Below, one piece after another: positions 20,645 to 33,157 of a stretch of DNA of 64,000 nucleotides. The notes beneath the pieces are model-generated. The model had not been told where the DNA came from, made no database searches, and saw only the letters and a list, made by a program, of their open reading frames with translations. The position numbers and the translations under genes are program-made. The stretch is taken from the NCBI GenBank assembly GCA_024276605.1, contig JAJRWX010000009.1, positions 1-64,000 on the forward strand, written 5' to 3'. The first letter of the stretch is position 1, and each line of letters starts with the position of its first letter. Origin of the DNA: Planctomycetota bacterium. Lineage in GTDB: Bacteria > Planctomycetota > Phycisphaerae > UBA1845.

Positions 20645-21319
20645 ATGTCGAAATCGCTCAGCGATAACCTGTGGGCCAAGCAACGCCGCGATATGGTACG
20701 TCACCAACTCATGTCACGTGGCATCACCGACCAGCGTGTGATCGATGTCATGCGCATCATACCCAGAGAAATTTTCCTGCCGGACGAACATCGACACCTA
20801 GCCTATGAGGATCGCGCCGTACCGATTGGCCTGGATCAAACCATGAGCCAACCCTACATTGTCGCGCGCATGACCGAACTAATAGCTGTGGATTCCTCAC
20901 ATCGAATCCTCGAAATCGGTACCGGCTCAGGTTATCAAACAGCCATACTTGCCTCCCTCGCCGCGCAGGTCATCAGCATCGAAAGACACGAAAATCTTCT
21001 CGAATGCGCAAAAAAGAATTTGACTCGGTTACAACTGGATAACATCAAGTTTATCCTGAGTGATGGCAGCCTGGGTTTACCTACTCATGCCCCATTCCAC
21101 CGCATCCTCGTCACCGCAGCAGGACCAGCCATCCCCCATGCGCTCAGCGATCAACTAGCTGACGGCGGACGCTTGGTCATGCCCGTGGGCGATATGAAAG
21201 AGCAAACATTGCATTGCGTGCAACGACATGGTCAACAGCTTCACCACACCCGTTCAATCCGCTGTCGATTCGTTAAACTCATAGGTCAACAAGGCTGGCC
21301 TGAATCTACGATCGATTAG
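20645..21319 (+). CDS. pcm: Protein-L-isoaspartate O-methyltransferase
   Basis: RRDMVRHQLMSRGITDQRVIDVMRIIPREIFLPDEHRHLAYEDRAVPIGLDQTMSQPYIVARMTEL; LEIGTGSGYQTAILASLA. Confidence 0.96.
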   Translation: MSKSLSDNLWAKQRRDMVRHQLMSRGITDQRVIDVMRIIPREIFLPDEHRHLAYEDRAVPIGLDQTMSQPYIVARMTELIAVDSSHRILEIGTGSGYQTAILASLAAQVISIERHENLLECAKKNLTRLQLDNIKFILSDGSLGLPTHAPFHRILVTAAGPAIPHALSDQLADGGRLVMPVGDMKEQTLHCVQRHGQQLHHTRSIRCRFVKLIGQQGWPESTID

Positions 21320-21765
21320 AGCTACAGTGCAAAGTGACTTGTAGTGTAGGCTTCCTGCCATCCCCATACGCATTTTTAGCCTGTAAATGTTTTTTTTCTA
21401 CAACTTTAGGTCAGAGCTTTAGGTCAACAACGTTTTTGAGCCAATAAGAACGGTTTTAGCTCAAGCACTCAAATCGTCAAGTTCTTGGACTATTGTATCG
21501 GCTCACGTGGCAATATGCCATGTATGTGACACTTATGTTGTATAATTATTACAAAGGATAACAATTCAACTTGGTTGTAAGTTTATCTAGAGCAAATTGG
21601 CGCTACACTCAATTGACATGACGTATTTGTTGAGAATTCCGATAGACATGGGAATTCGTGAGCATGATCGGTCATCGCTTACGGCGGTCAATAGCCCACC
21701 CTACAATTTCTGAGCGATCTCCTGCTGACGGTCATTCACGTTCCTTCATGATGAGATGTCCCTGC

Positions 21766-21810
21766 GATCATTGTCTCCCCCACTTCGAAACGAGATGGGC
21801 TACCAACTCC
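21766..21810 (+). repeat. Copy 1 of a short hairpin-containing dispersed repeat (GATCATtGTCTCCCCCA...)
   Basis: GATCATTGTCTCCCCCACTTCGAAACGAGATGGGCTACCAACTC; similar to 22132-22180. Confidence 0.6.
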
Positions 21811-21895
21811 ACCGGGATAGTCGAATCAGAGCCGCACGGCGCAAGCCTGCGGACCAACACGTGACAACAGAGCCATCGTCATCAACATGTCACCA

Positions 21896-21993
21896 GGCTT
21901 AGAGCAAGCTCTTTCATTGTGTAGCGGTCAATACTCATCATTTCCCGGAAGATTGCTTCAAAAAAGCGATACGCTAAAACGAAGGATGCTGTA
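21896..21993 (+). repeat. Copy A of an about 98-bp dispersed non-coding repeat
   Basis: Hand alignment with reverse complement of 28440-28536: 71/82 identical over the ungapped core, plus a flanking palindrome-bearing 16 nt with one gap. Confidence 0.85.
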
Positions 21994-22131
21994 TCCAGAT
22001 ATGCTCTGATAAGCCCATCACGCAACCACACATCGCAACACGAAGAAAAGTCGAGGCGTCATAGTAAAAGGCAGGTCAACGACCTACCCTACCGTGCTGC
22101 TCGATGGCATACACTCGTTGGTCTGAGCATG

Positions 22132-22180
22132 GATCATCGTCTCCCCCATGTCCAAAAGGAAGGACATGGGCCACCCAGTC
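22132..22180 (+). repeat. Copy 2 of the short hairpin-containing repeat
   Basis: GATCATCGTCTCCCCCATGTCCAAAAGGAAGGACATGGGCCACCCAGTC; contains perfect 9-bp stem CCCATGTCC (22145-22153)/GGACATGGG (22162-22170). Confidence 0.65.
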
Positions 22181-22304
22181 ATAAATTCCTCCGTCCTTCT
22201 TTAAGTCATATATACATTATACAGTCGACAGAATCGCTAGACGCACCTACTAATCAAATCTTTTCATCGTGATCGTGCAGTAAATAATGCGAAGGAGTAT
22301 AAGT

Positions 22305-24443
<2,139 letters not shown>

Positions 24444-24480
24444 TTATACTCAGGGGCGATATCGGACGGGACGGGGAGCG

Positions 24481-24870
24481 ATGTTGGCACTTACCACATT
24501 CATGAGCAAAAACGATAAATTGAGTCAAGACATTAGCCGCGACTGGAAGACACTAGTCGAATTCATCAATGTGTATTGTTCCAACCGTCACATAGATTCC
24601 GACAAAAACCTCTTTGATTTGAAGACGCACAATATCCAAGAGATTTATGGCCAAGACGTCTTCCTCTGCCCCTCATGCAGCAAGCTACTAGCCCATGCAC
24701 TCACTAAACGCTCCTATTGCCCCATGCACCCTAAGCCGGCCTGCAGACGCTGCCCCGATCACTGCTACTCGCCCGCCTATCGAGAGGCCATCCGAGAAGT
24801 AATGCAGTATTCTGGTAAAAAACTCGTCCTCTCCGGACGTTTGGACTACTTATTCCGTCTTCTATTTTAG
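24481..24870 (+). CDS. Nitrous-oxide-stimulated promoter family protein (YgbA_NO-like)
   Basis: CPSCSKLLAHALTKRSYCPMHPKPACRRCPDHCYSPAYREAIREVMQYSGKKL, characteristic Cys-rich motif. Confidence 0.8.
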   Translation: MLALTTFMSKNDKLSQDISRDWKTLVEFINVYCSNRHIDSDKNLFDLKTHNIQEIYGQDVFLCPSCSKLLAHALTKRSYCPMHPKPACRRCPDHCYSPAYREAIREVMQYSGKKLVLSGRLDYLFRLLF

Positions 24871-24891
24871 AAGATTCAACAGGTTTCACAC

Positions 24892-27800
24892 TTATCTTAC
24901 GTTGAAATATTTGGCTTGTTTATGGTGGACGATGAGCGCAGTCGTGCTCTGCTCCGGCTCCAGTTGAAACTCCTCACTTAGCGTCACCCCGATGCGCCCC
25001 GGCTTGAGTATGGGCCAAAGTTTGAGCTGGTCCTCTAGTCGTGGGCAGGCGGGATAGCCAAAGCTATAGCGACTCCCCTGATAGCGCTGCTTGAAAATGT
25101 CTTGCTTATCACGCGCGTCGTTATCAGCGATCCCCCATTCCATACGAATCTGTTTATGGATGTACTCTGCCAGCGCCTCAGCCATCTCCACGCCCAAACC
25201 GTGCATGTGCAGATAATCCTTATAGCGATCCTGCGCAAACCATTCTCGCGCAACTTCGCTCACGCGACGCCCCGCTGTGACCACGCTAAAGGCAGCCACA
25301 TCGTACACCCCCGATCCAACCGGCTTAAAAAAATCACTAATACACCAATACGGTGCTTTGCCCATCCGCGGGAACTCAAACCCGGCAATTTGTTGACTAC
25401 GATCGTCCGGATCGTAAATAATCAACTGATCGCCATCCGACTGCGCAGGCCAATATCCGTACACCGCCTGCAATTTCAAAATATCATCTTGCACGCAAGT
25501 GGCCAGCAAATCCCGAAGAACCGGACGTACTTCGTCGTTGATATACCGCGTAAATTCCTCGCGTGAGCGTTGTTGTTTACGATATTGCCACTGCACATGG
25601 AATAGCATATTCTCGTTCAGGTAAGCCGCCGCTGCTTTGGGATCAATATGTTCTATCACACGAGCGCCCCAAAACGGCGGCGTGGGCACCGGCTCTTCTC
25701 GTGAGATATTTGAAACCGGCGGCGCATATCCAAATCGCTCAGCCGCTTCGTCGTGTACGCTTGCGCCCGCAGTCTCACCCGTCCCTGATCCATCCGAGGA
25801 AGCGGCTGTCATCACGGACTGTCGATGTGATACGTCTGCTACAGTCGCGACACCTTCAATAATACGATCCATGAGGTCCAATCCCGCGAAGGCATCTTTC
25901 GCATAGAACAGAACACCCTTGTACTCCGGTCTTAAATCCTGCTCAACATACTTCCGGGTAAGCGCCGCACCACCCAGCACCACGGGTATGTCAATGTGAC
26001 GTTCGTTGAGCACGGCTAAATTTTCACGCATGACCACGGTGGACTTGACTAGCAATCCTGACATACCAATGGCATCGGCATGGAATTTTTCAGCCGCTTC
26101 GATGATACTATTGATCGGCTGCTTAATCCCTAAATTATGCACGGTATAACCGTTATTACTCAGAATGATATCTACCAGATTTTTACCGATATCATGCACA
26201 TCACCGCGCACCGTCGCCAACACCATGACCCCCTTGGTTGAGCCGTCGATCTTATCCATAAACGGTTCAAGATAGCGCACCGAGGCTTTCATGGTCTCGG
26301 CTGATTGCAAGACAAACGGCAACTGCATCTGTCCCGCCCCAAAAAGATCGCCCACCGTTTTCATGCCATCCAAAAGAATCTCATTGATGATGGCCAGCGG
26401 AGGATAGGTGAGCATAGCTTCATTGATATCATCCTCGAGGTCCACGCGGTCGCCGTTGATAATGCGCTGTTTTAGACGGTCTTCGACACGTTCCGGACGC
26501 TCTCGCTTAGTGTCGCTGGCTGTTTCTACATCTTCGAACGCCCGGAGTAATTCATGCAACGGATCGTAGCCATCATGGCGACGGTCATAGATCAAGTCCT
26601 CTGCCAGCTTGCGATGGGCATCGTCAATTTTATACAAGGGTAGGATACCGGTTGTGTGCAGGATAGCCGCATCCAACCCACGCTCACGGGCATGGTGCAA
26701 AAACACACTATTGAGCACCCGGCGGGCCGGGGATTTGATCCCGAAGCTGATATTGCTCAATCCAAGCAAAGTATGACTACCCAGGCACACCTCTTTGATG
26801 CGCTGTAGTGATTCGAGCGTTTCACAACCCAGCCTACGGTCCTCCTCAACACCTGTACAAATAGTAAAAGTTAACGAATCAAAAATCAGATCGCACGGAT
26901 GAATGCCATGTTGTGAAGCTAAATCGTAAATGCGCTTCGCGACAGCCACTTTCCGATCAGCCGTCTTCGCCATGCCTTCTTCGTCAATCGTCAGTGCCAC
27001 TAGCGCAGCACCATGTCGCCGGGCCAAGTGACAAAGATGATCAAGTTTTTCCTCGCCATCCTCAAGGTTGATCGAATTAATGATACATTTTCCACCCGCA
27101 AGCTTGAGCGACGCTTCAACCACCTCGACTTCCGTACTATCGATCACCAAAGGCACGGTGACATCCGTGACCATGCGTTTTAGCAAGGTGGTCATATCCT
27201 GCTTTTCGTCACGCCCCACATAAGCAGCACATACATCGAGTAGATGGCTACCATGTCGAACCTGCTCTCGCGCGACACGCACCATACCGTCGACATCCTC
27301 AGCCGCTAATAGCTCGCGGAATTTCTTAGACCCGTTGGCGTTGGTTCGCTCACCAATAGCCAGTACGGCATTTTCCTGATGCAAAGTGACCGACTGATAC
27401 ACGCTACTCACCGCAGGCTCAGTTTTCACATCACGCAACTTAGGCTTGCGACCCTCCATCGCATCAACCACCACCGCTAAATGCTCCGGCGTTGTCCCAC
27501 AACAACCACCAACCATGTTCACACCGTCAACGTCGACGAACTCAACAAGCCACTTGGTAAGTTCCTCCGGGGTCAATGCGTAATACGGTTTCCCATCCAC
27601 AAGTTGAGGCAGTCCTGCGTTGGGTTGAACAATCAATGCGCGATCGCAATGCGCGCTTAGATAGCGCACATGCTCGCTCATCTCTTGCGGGCCTGTCGCA
27701 CAGTTTAGCCCAATACCCTCGATCTCGTGATATACTTGTAGCGCAGTTAGCGCGGCTGCAATTTCCGTCCCCACCAACATAGTTCCGGTCGTTTCAATGG

Positions 27801-28365
27801 TGACGGTACATATAATGGGCACGCGTCGCTGCTTTTCTCGCATGACATCGATCGCAGCCACAACAGCTGACTTGGCTTGTAAAATGTCCTGACAGGTTTC
27901 GATGAGCAGTGCATCGACACCTCCATCCAGCAGCCCACGGACCTGTTCGGCATAACTATCGACTAGTTCATCCCAGCTCGTATGACCAAGCGTTGGTAAT
28001 TTAGTACCCGGACCCATCGATCCCAAGACGAATCTCGGACGATGAGGCTTACTAAATTCATCACAGGCACGACGGGCAATGTCCGCCGATTTTTTATTTA
28101 ACGCGTAGGTCTTTTCAGCAATGCCAAAATCAGCCAGGACAATTTTGTTCGCCCCGAAAGTATTGCTCAACACACCATCGCATCCGACAGCCAGGAAGGA
28201 CCGGTGAATCTCAAGAACCTTTTCCGGCACAGTCTCAACAATGACGTCCGTGCAGTTCTCATGGCCTAGATAATCATCAAGCGTCAGGTCCAACTGTTGC
28301 ACAGCTGTCCCCATCGCTCCATCCAACACCAGGATTCGTTCTCGACTATATTCAATGATGTTCAA
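24892..28365 (-). CDS. metH: Cobalamin-dependent methionine synthase MetH
   Basis: DGAMGTAVQQLDL, NMVGGCCGTTPEHL zinc motif, pterin-binding domain (NANGSKKFRELL), B12 motif RGDVHDIGKNLVDIILSNNGYTVHNLG, C-terminal activation domain. Confidence 0.97.
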   Translation of the reverse strand: MNIIEYSRERILVLDGAMGTAVQQLDLTLDDYLGHENCTDVIVETVPEKVLEIHRSFLAVGCDGVLSNTFGANKIVLADFGIAEKTYALNKKSADIARRACDEFSKPHRPRFVLGSMGPGTKLPTLGHTSWDELVDSYAEQVRGLLDGGVDALLIETCQDILQAKSAVVAAIDVMREKQRRVPIICTVTIETTGTMLVGTEIAAALTALQVYHEIEGIGLNCATGPQEMSEHVRYLSAHCDRALIVQPNAGLPQLVDGKPYYALTPEELTKWLVEFVDVDGVNMVGGCCGTTPEHLAVVVDAMEGRKPKLRDVKTEPAVSSVYQSVTLHQENAVLAIGERTNANGSKKFRELLAAEDVDGMVRVAREQVRHGSHLLDVCAAYVGRDEKQDMTTLLKRMVTDVTVPLVIDSTEVEVVEASLKLAGGKCIINSINLEDGEEKLDHLCHLARRHGAALVALTIDEEGMAKTADRKVAVAKRIYDLASQHGIHPCDLIFDSLTFTICTGVEEDRRLGCETLESLQRIKEVCLGSHTLLGLSNISFGIKSPARRVLNSVFLHHARERGLDAAILHTTGILPLYKIDDAHRKLAEDLIYDRRHDGYDPLHELLRAFEDVETASDTKRERPERVEDRLKQRIINGDRVDLEDDINEAMLTYPPLAIINEILLDGMKTVGDLFGAGQMQLPFVLQSAETMKASVRYLEPFMDKIDGSTKGVMVLATVRGDVHDIGKNLVDIILSNNGYTVHNLGIKQPINSIIEAAEKFHADAIGMSGLLVKSTVVMRENLAVLNERHIDIPVVLGGAALTRKYVEQDLRPEYKGVLFYAKDAFAGLDLMDRIIEGVATVADVSHRQSVMTAASSDGSGTGETAGASVHDEAAERFGYAPPVSNISREEPVPTPPFWGARVIEHIDPKAAAAYLNENMLFHVQWQYRKQQRSREEFTRYINDEVRPVLRDLLATCVQDDILKLQAVYGYWPAQSDGDQLIIYDPDDRSQQIAGFEFPRMGKAPYWCISDFFKPVGSGVYDVAAFSVVTAGRRVSEVAREWFAQDRYKDYLHMHGLGVEMAEALAEYIHKQIRMEWGIADNDARDKQDIFKQRYQGSRYSFGYPACPRLEDQLKLWPILKPGRIGVTLSEEFQLEPEQSTTALIVHHKQAKYFNVR

Positions 28366-28439
28366 TGAATGACTCGCTCATATGGACCACTATACTCTCC
28401 GCACCTCGGCCAGTGATCTCAATCAGGTGGATCTTAATG

Positions 28440-28536
28440 TACAGTATCTTTCGTTTTTGCGTATCGCTTTTTCAACGCAATCTTCCGGGTAATGATGAGT
28501 ATGGCCCGCTCCACAATAAAAGAGCTTGCTTTAGCC
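28440..28536 (-). repeat. Copy B of the about 98-bp dispersed non-coding repeat (inverted relative to copy A)
   Basis: Reverse complement GGCTAAAGCAAGCTCTTTTATTGTGGAGCGGGCCATACTCATCATTACCCGGAAGATTGCGTTGAAAAAGCGATACGCAAAAACGAAAGATACTGTA aligns with 21896-21993. Confidence 0.85.
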
Positions 28537-28715
28537 CTCAATCCACCCATCATATGTATCGGCCATATAGCTAGCTATCATCGTAATTCAACGCTCAAAA
28601 CTATCGCTGCAACTACTATGCTACCACCACGACACTTCTTAGCTTATATATTGTATGCAGCAATTTGGCCAGAAAAAGAGGTGGGTAATCACCCTCGACC
28701 GGTTAGTAAAGGTAC

Positions 28716-29663
28716 TTAGCCCACTTGATCCGAAAGCAACTCCTTGAAGTATTCCACGGTATGACGCAGACCATCGTCTAAGGATATTTTCGCTTGCCAA
28801 TCAAGCCGCTCCTTGGCCCGGGTAATATCAGGCTTGCGTCTCACAGGGTCATTTTGGGGAAGTGGTTGGTGCTCAACATCCATTTTTTTTCCTGTCACGT
28901 GTGCAATACACTCGACGAGATCGTTCATCGAACGCTCCTCTGTACTGCCAACGTTGACCGGCTCATGACATCCTTCTCCTTCGAACATCATCAGACGTAC
29001 CATACCCTCCACCATATCATCCACATAACAAAAACAACGGGTCTGTGTTCCATCACCGTAAACCGTCAACTTTTCACCGCGCAACGCCTGCACAATAAAG
29101 TTTGATGCCACACGTCCGTCACCAACAGCCATGCGCGGCCCATAGGTGTTAAAAATGCGTATGATGCGCGTATCAATATCATTTTGTTGATGATAATCCA
29201 TCATGAGCGTTTCCGCGACCCGTTTACCTTCGTCGTAACAACTGCGCGGACCAATCGGATTGACATGCCCCCAATACGACTCCGGCTGCGGATGCACCTG
29301 CGGATCACCATACACTTCACTCGTAGAAGCCTGCAAGATACGGGCCTTGACGCGCTTGGCCATCCCTAACAGGTTCAGCGTCCCCATGACCGAGGTCTTG
29401 ACCGTCTTAACAGGATTATACTGGTAATGAACCGGTGAGGCCGGACAAGCTAAGTTGAAAATCCAATCAACTTCCAACATGATCGGGTTTACCACATCGT
29501 GGCGAACAAACTCGAAATCATGTCGGTCCAACAGATGGGCGATGTTGCGTTTGAATCCGGTAAACAGATTATCCAACGCGATCACTTCATGCTCATCCTT
29601 AAGCAGGCGATCACACAGATGACTACCCAGAAAACCGGCTGCTCCTGTCACAAGAACACGCAT
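28716..29663 (-). CDS. UDP-glucuronate decarboxylase-like SDR (UXS)
   Basis: [70 protein letters not shown]; strong UXS signature. Confidence 0.93.
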   Translation of the reverse strand: MRVLVTGAAGFLGSHLCDRLLKDEHEVIALDNLFTGFKRNIAHLLDRHDFEFVRHDVVNPIMLEVDWIFNLACPASPVHYQYNPVKTVKTSVMGTLNLLGMAKRVKARILQASTSEVYGDPQVHPQPESYWGHVNPIGPRSCYDEGKRVAETLMMDYHQQNDIDTRIIRIFNTYGPRMAVGDGRVASNFIVQALRGEKLTVYGDGTQTRCFCYVDDMVEGMVRLMMFEGEGCHEPVNVGSTEERSMNDLVECIAHVTGKKMDVEHQPLPQNDPVRRKPDITRAKERLDWQAKISLDDGLRHTVEYFKELLSDQVG

Positions 29664-29718
29664 CAACGAAACTCCAATGACAACCATCTAGTAAGCGGCG
29701 TATGTACGAAAAACATTT

Positions 29719-30867
29719 TCACACCTCCGTACATCCAGTAGACAAACGATCCTGTTGTTCACACGTCTGGTCCATCGTCAAGATCGAAGCAATGACATGT
29801 TTCACATCATCCTTACTTAGCATAGGATGACACGGCAATGACAATACTTCATTCACCAGACGCTCCGTGACCGGCAAACTCCCAGGCTTATAACCTAACG
29901 AAGCAAAGCAGGCCTGCAGATGGAGCGGAACTGGATAGTAAATGCCGGACCCCACACCCTGACGACTTAGATATTCTCGCAATTCGTCACGACGCGACGT
30001 CTTGATGGTATACTGATGATATACGTGCGAGCACTTATCCATGACTACAGGCGGCGTGACGAAACTCTCAGCCAGCGCAGCATCATAGGCCGCGGCATTG
30101 TCCCGGCGGCGCCGTGTAAAATCAGCCAAATTCTCCAGCTTTACCATGAGTATGGCCGCCTTCATGGTATCCAGTCGAAAATTCCCACCGACACGCTTGT
30201 GATGATATCTAGAAGATTCCCCATGATTACGAAGTTGACGCGTCACCTCAGCCAGACTTTCATCGTTTGTTAAAATCATACCACCCTCGCCAAACCCGCC
30301 GAGGTTTTTCGTGGGATAAAACGACAAACAAGCCATATCGCCAAGACTCCCGGCTGGCTCATCGCCATAACGCGCATCAATGGCCTGCGCAGCATCTTCC
30401 ACCACCTTGATATCACGCGCACCCGCGACGTTGTTGATAGCCGCCATATCCGCGCATTGTCCAAACAAATGTACCACTATAATCGCGCGCGTATGCGAAG
30501 TGATGGCCTTTTCAATCAACAATGGATCCATGTTAAATGTCGCTTCGTCAACATCCACGAATACCGGCGTCGCACCCAGGCGAGCAATAACCCCGGCGGT
30601 TGCAAAAAATGTAAAAGAGGGAAGAATCACTTCGTCGCCGGGGCTGATTTTTAGCGTCATCAAAGCACACAACAACGCATCCGTACCGCTACTCATCGCG
30701 ATGCCATGAGCCACGCCCACACGCTCGGCCAGCGCCTGCTCCAATTGCTTAACCGCAGGCCCATTGATAAACTGCTGACTCTCCAGCACGCCATCAACAG
30801 CGGCTCGTATCTTATCCCTGATTAGTTCATACTCACCCTGAAGATCGAGCATATTGACATTAGGCAT
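29719..30867 (-). CDS. DegT/DnrJ/EryC1/StrS family sugar aminotransferase
   Basis: GVAHGIAMSSGTDALLCALM, DEVILPSFTFFATAGVI, KVVEDAAQAIDARY, LSFYPTKNLGGFGEGGMILTND. Confidence 0.93.
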   Translation of the reverse strand: MPNVNMLDLQGEYELIRDKIRAAVDGVLESQQFINGPAVKQLEQALAERVGVAHGIAMSSGTDALLCALMTLKISPGDEVILPSFTFFATAGVIARLGATPVFVDVDEATFNMDPLLIEKAITSHTRAIIVVHLFGQCADMAAINNVAGARDIKVVEDAAQAIDARYGDEPAGSLGDMACLSFYPTKNLGGFGEGGMILTNDESLAEVTRQLRNHGESSRYHHKRVGGNFRLDTMKAAILMVKLENLADFTRRRRDNAAAYDAALAESFVTPPVVMDKCSHVYHQYTIKTSRRDELREYLSRQGVGSGIYYPVPLHLQACFASLGYKPGSLPVTERLVNEVLSLPCHPMLSKDDVKHVIASILTMDQTCEQQDRLSTGCTEV

Positions 30868-30897
30868 GAAAGTTATCCCGACATACGTGCGTGATAT

Positions 30898-33102
30898 TCA
30901 CACATCCTTTGGTAATTCCGATGGCGACGAACCCACATCAACCTGATAATCATAATAACTACGCAGTTGCTCACGGAAGTAACCTCCCCGTGTCACCTGT
31001 GCGGCATTAAGCACGGCCCCAAATATGTGTGCCCCAACATCAGACAGCAAACCCATGGCGCGTTTCGCCACACCACGAGAGTTAGCCTTTGCCCTGAGCA
31101 CCAAAATAACGCCATCAGCTGCAGATGCCAACACCGCCGCATCCGAAGCTAACAGCACTGGTGGCGTATCGATAATCAACTGGTCGTATCGCGTCCTCGC
31201 CTCCTTGAGTAACGCATGAAAGTAATTATTGCCCAGCAATTCTGCCGGATTAGGCGGCACGCGTCCAGCAAACAGTAGATCAAGATTCGGCACATCGCTA
31301 CGACTAATGGCACGATCTAGCTGCCCCTCTCCGATAAGCAGATTGCTCAATCCTTCTTCTGTTGTCTTTGAAAATATCTTATCGAGATGAGGTCGGCGAA
31401 AATTAGCGTCGATAAGCAACACACGACGACCGGACTGTGCGATGGTCATAGCCAGATTCACCGCTACCGTGGTACGCCCGTCATCAGGAAGAGGACTAGT
31501 CACCATCACCACACGTTGTCGATCGACAGGGCAACTAAACTGTAAATTAGCCCGCACGCGACGAAATGCCTCAGCCACCATCGATCGCGGGGCATCACGG
31601 ACAGCCGTCTCCACGCGCTCTATTGAAACCTCTTCGTCATCCGTGTCCGGTATAACGCCCAACAGCGCCACATCAAGATGTCTCGATATATCCAGCGGTG
31701 AACGCACCGACTTATCCAATAGCTCCAGGCCAATGGCAATAGCCATCGGCAAAATGAGCGCTAAAAATATCCCGAATGGCAACAGAAAAATGGAAGGACT
31801 ATTTTGCTCAAGTGGATCGGAAGCCGGTTGAACCACATTCACATTAACCGCAGCCTGTCTACGGACCACCCGACTACGACTCTTAATAAATTCTTCCAGT
31901 TGCACACGATACAAAAGATCCTGCTCAATATCCTGTTCGAGCGTACGATACTGACGCAATAAATCATCCTGATCCTGCATCTCAGCCTCGGCGCGGGCTA
32001 CATTTTCCTGGGCGAGCAACAGCGCGTGCTGCGTATTGGCATATGCGGCATTAGCTGCTTCACGAATGTCATTGCGGCGCTGCTGAAGAACTTCTTGACG
32101 TCTCGATGCTAACTTCTCAGACGTCGCAGTAATCTGTGCAACGATCTGCTTAATCACTTTATGTGCCGGTCCATACGTTTCCAAATCCGCTGTCTTTTGT
32201 TGCTCCAATAAAAACAGCGCCCGCGCAAGCTCCGCGATCTGTGGATCCTGCTCCACAATCGCACGATCCTCAGCTGTCACCGCCACTCCGGTAGGATCAT
32301 TATATACCTGGCGATACTGCGCCAACTGAGCCAGTTCCAGGCCAAGTTGAGCCACTTGCTGCGCATACTGCGATACATTCTGTGCTACTATATTATTGGC
32401 AGGATTGTCAACCGCACCGGCGGGTAAACGAGCGGCCAATTCCGCTAAGGACGCACGCTTACTCTCCACTTGTTTATCCAACAACGACTGCTGTTCCTGG
32501 GCATCCTGCAGTGCTTTGGAAGCAAAATTCTCAGCCGTGCGACGCTTCACGGAAGAAAGCCACTGATTCACCACTTCATTGACAATCACCGCAGGGTCAC
32601 GCGGGTCTTTGCACTCAATAGAAACCCTGATGAAGTTCGTACCACGTACCGGTGCAGCGCCTAATTGTTCGGTCAGCCTGAGTAAATGCTCATTCGCTTC
32701 AATGCTCTTAAACCAATTCGTTTCACGAACCGCACTGACCTTCAGAGTTTCCGAAAGAACCGTTGGACTTTTCGGTAACACCGCCTGCGACATGACAAAA
32801 CGCGCATGCTCTTCTTCACGCGGCACATCCTGCCCGGTAGACAATTCAGTCTCCGGTATATTCGATATACATTCGATCAGGCAATCGGAACGAAATCCCG
32901 GAAAATAAATCCAAGCGATAGCAAAACCGCCTATGGCCAATAGAGAAAAAAAGATGGTTAACAAAAAAATCAAAAGCGTTCTGCGGCGCAACATAGACAC
33001 CACATCGCCGGCTGTCAGCATTGGGACACGCCCACTACTTTCGCCTTCATAGTCCGGCGTCATATCCGATTGATCGTAAACTGTACCCGGTGCTAAACTC
33101 AT
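30898..33102 (-). CDS. Polysaccharide co-polymerase/tyrosine autokinase (Wzc-like)
   Basis: Two TMs with long coiled-coil Wzz region; C-terminal P-loop VVMVTSPLPDDGRTTVAVNLAMTIAQSGRRVLLIDANFRRP, DQLIIDTPPVLLASDA; C-terminal Tyr-containing YFREQLRSYYDYQ. Confidence 0.88.
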   Translation of the reverse strand: MSLAPGTVYDQSDMTPDYEGESSGRVPMLTAGDVVSMLRRRTLLIFLLTIFFSLLAIGGFAIAWIYFPGFRSDCLIECISNIPETELSTGQDVPREEEHARFVMSQAVLPKSPTVLSETLKVSAVRETNWFKSIEANEHLLRLTEQLGAAPVRGTNFIRVSIECKDPRDPAVIVNEVVNQWLSSVKRRTAENFASKALQDAQEQQSLLDKQVESKRASLAELAARLPAGAVDNPANNIVAQNVSQYAQQVAQLGLELAQLAQYRQVYNDPTGVAVTAEDRAIVEQDPQIAELARALFLLEQQKTADLETYGPAHKVIKQIVAQITATSEKLASRRQEVLQQRRNDIREAANAAYANTQHALLLAQENVARAEAEMQDQDDLLRQYRTLEQDIEQDLLYRVQLEEFIKSRSRVVRRQAAVNVNVVQPASDPLEQNSPSIFLLPFGIFLALILPMAIAIGLELLDKSVRSPLDISRHLDVALLGVIPDTDDEEVSIERVETAVRDAPRSMVAEAFRRVRANLQFSCPVDRQRVVMVTSPLPDDGRTTVAVNLAMTIAQSGRRVLLIDANFRRPHLDKIFSKTTEEGLSNLLIGEGQLDRAISRSDVPNLDLLFAGRVPPNPAELLGNNYFHALLKEARTRYDQLIIDTPPVLLASDAAVLASAADGVILVLRAKANSRGVAKRAMGLLSDVGAHIFGAVLNAAQVTRGGYFREQLRSYYDYQVDVGSSPSELPKDV

Positions 33103-33157
33103 ATTCTTGTTTCACGGCGCAAGACTAAGCGCATAATCTCACAGAATACCATCGGCA

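Noticed and set aside
28366-28715. Possible SAH/SAM riboswitch upstream of metH
   Set aside because: Only a CCGAGGtGCGG-like fragment was found; the downstream pairing and conserved core expected for an SAH riboswitch were not seen, and the region is better explained by the dispersed repeat.
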